Part shown: in pieces, positions 63,321 through 64,000 of the stretch | Position numbering within the stretch: the stretch's first letter is position 1 | How the letters are laid out: each line of letters starts with the position of its first letter | Source: Brachypterus glaber | Lineage: Eukaryota > Arthropoda > Insecta > Coleoptera > Kateretidae | DNA: 64,000 nt | Assembly: GCA_958510825.1 (NCBI GenBank) | Contig: OY294045.1 | Coordinates: 11,769,916 to 11,833,915, forward strand | Direction: 5' to 3' | Notes under the pieces: generated by a model | What the model was told of the DNA's origin: nothing | The model's input: only the letters and a program-made list of their open reading frames with translations | Database searches by the model: none | Translations under genes and position numbers: made by a program

Positions 63321-64000
63321 AATACAAATTACAACAAATATTTTATCTTGATATAGATATCAGATCTGCTTCTTCTAGGTCTTCCTCCAAAGCGTTAATT
63401 TTAGAAGAATTCTCCGCGTGATTGCAACTACACATTCTGGAAAGTTTTTTTTACCGTTACTATAATATCCTGCAATTAGTATAATACCCAACAAAATAAT
63501 GTAACAGCAGAAGATAGGTTTTCGTACAGATTTATTATACAAAAAAGTGGCACTTTTATCGAATAAAAAAAGATTTTTAAATTTAGGTAATAATGATATA
63601 AATGCATGGTTATAATGGTTATGAAAGAAAATTGTTAGTGACATCGAATAGAAGAAAAAATTAGAAAAAAGTCAAGTCAAGGAAGTAACTGCTATATAAA
63701 AATTATGAGTATGATTTTGGCGTATAGTACTGCCTTCTATGACAGGCATGTTTGTGAAATAATGTACAAATAGACAGGAGTTAAAAGATAATTCGTCTTG
63801 CCAGAAGTTCTGGCTCATTTAGTGTTACCCTTATCTATAATCCACGATATGTGGATGTGAGCTAGGCTTGTCCTTTAATATCACAGACAAAAAATTATTA
63901 AAGGTCATGGCTACCTTTTAGGTTATCAATCCAAACTAACCTACCTTTTTTTAATAAGAAAAAAGCAATTTTCTTTGTTCTCCTTCAGATAATATATCAA
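63321..64000. other. No gene seen
   Basis: AT-rich; the phrase CTGCAATTAGTATAATACCC at 63471 is a last trace of repeat K. No supported coding frame. Confidence 0.4.

Noticed and set aside
1..64000. CRISPR arrays, bacterial operons, riboswitches
   Set aside because: The window is eukaryotic; no direct repeats with unique equal-length spacers and no bacterial gene organisation were seen.

Overview
The window reads as repeat-dense nuclear DNA of an arthropod, most likely an insect. The evidence is strong AT richness, no bacterial-style gene packing, and the repeat content: an arthropod-type Ty3/gypsy retrotransposon, several non-LTR (LINE) tails, a Penelope-like element, hAT-type DNA transposons, a tRNA-derived SINE and many fold-back elements. 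The order cannot be fixed from this sequence. I see no complete host gene. The only long open frame (31947-36749, 1600 codons) belongs to the retrotransposon. There is one 200-base assembly gap (60213-60412).

Layout. 1-13 kb: dispersed non-coding repeats (family A at 1843 and 8286), SINE and TGTC-rich fragments, a decayed Penelope-like element on the minus strand (6139-6960) with a hammerhead-like motif downstream in the same sense (5331-5395), a canonical hammerhead ribozyme on the plus strand (5560-5642), a 272-bp tandem duplication and a 5'-truncated LINE (9859-10637). 13-20 kb: a 1.5-kb inverted-terminal-repeat element (13950-15445) inside a tandem repeat, a full SINE, a broken LINE with reverse-transcriptase core (17882-19130) and an element with opposed CCGCG arrays. 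20-28.8 kb: a hAT-type deletion derivative (22011-22380), a second hammerhead copy (22933-23015), two small inverted-repeat elements, an exact 140-bp duplication and a decayed LINE tail. 28880-39736: one complete, apparently intact and very young Ty3/gypsy element with 2155-bp LTRs. 39.7-45 kb: family A, minisatellites and a longer hAT relative (43246-44280). 45-63 kb: at least ten fold-back palindromes, three of them carrying opposed hammerhead-like cores, plus a direct tandem dimer with similar motifs, a second SINE and a LINE with RNase H-type C-terminus.

How the parts relate. The retrotransposon is the only self-sufficient unit visible: Gag, protease, reverse transcriptase, RNase H and integrase lie in one frame with primer-binding site, purine tract and 4-bp target duplication in place. 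The SINE, hAT derivatives and palindromes would depend on proteins made elsewhere. The most unusual feature is a set of self-cleaving-type RNA motifs: one canonical type I hammerhead in two copies, and a divergent hammerhead-like series with one extra U after the CUGANGA box, mostly arranged in inverted pairs at the arms of palindromes. This fits Penelope-like terminal repeats or retrozyme-like elements. Everything here comes from reading the sequence by eye; no alignment or folding program was run.
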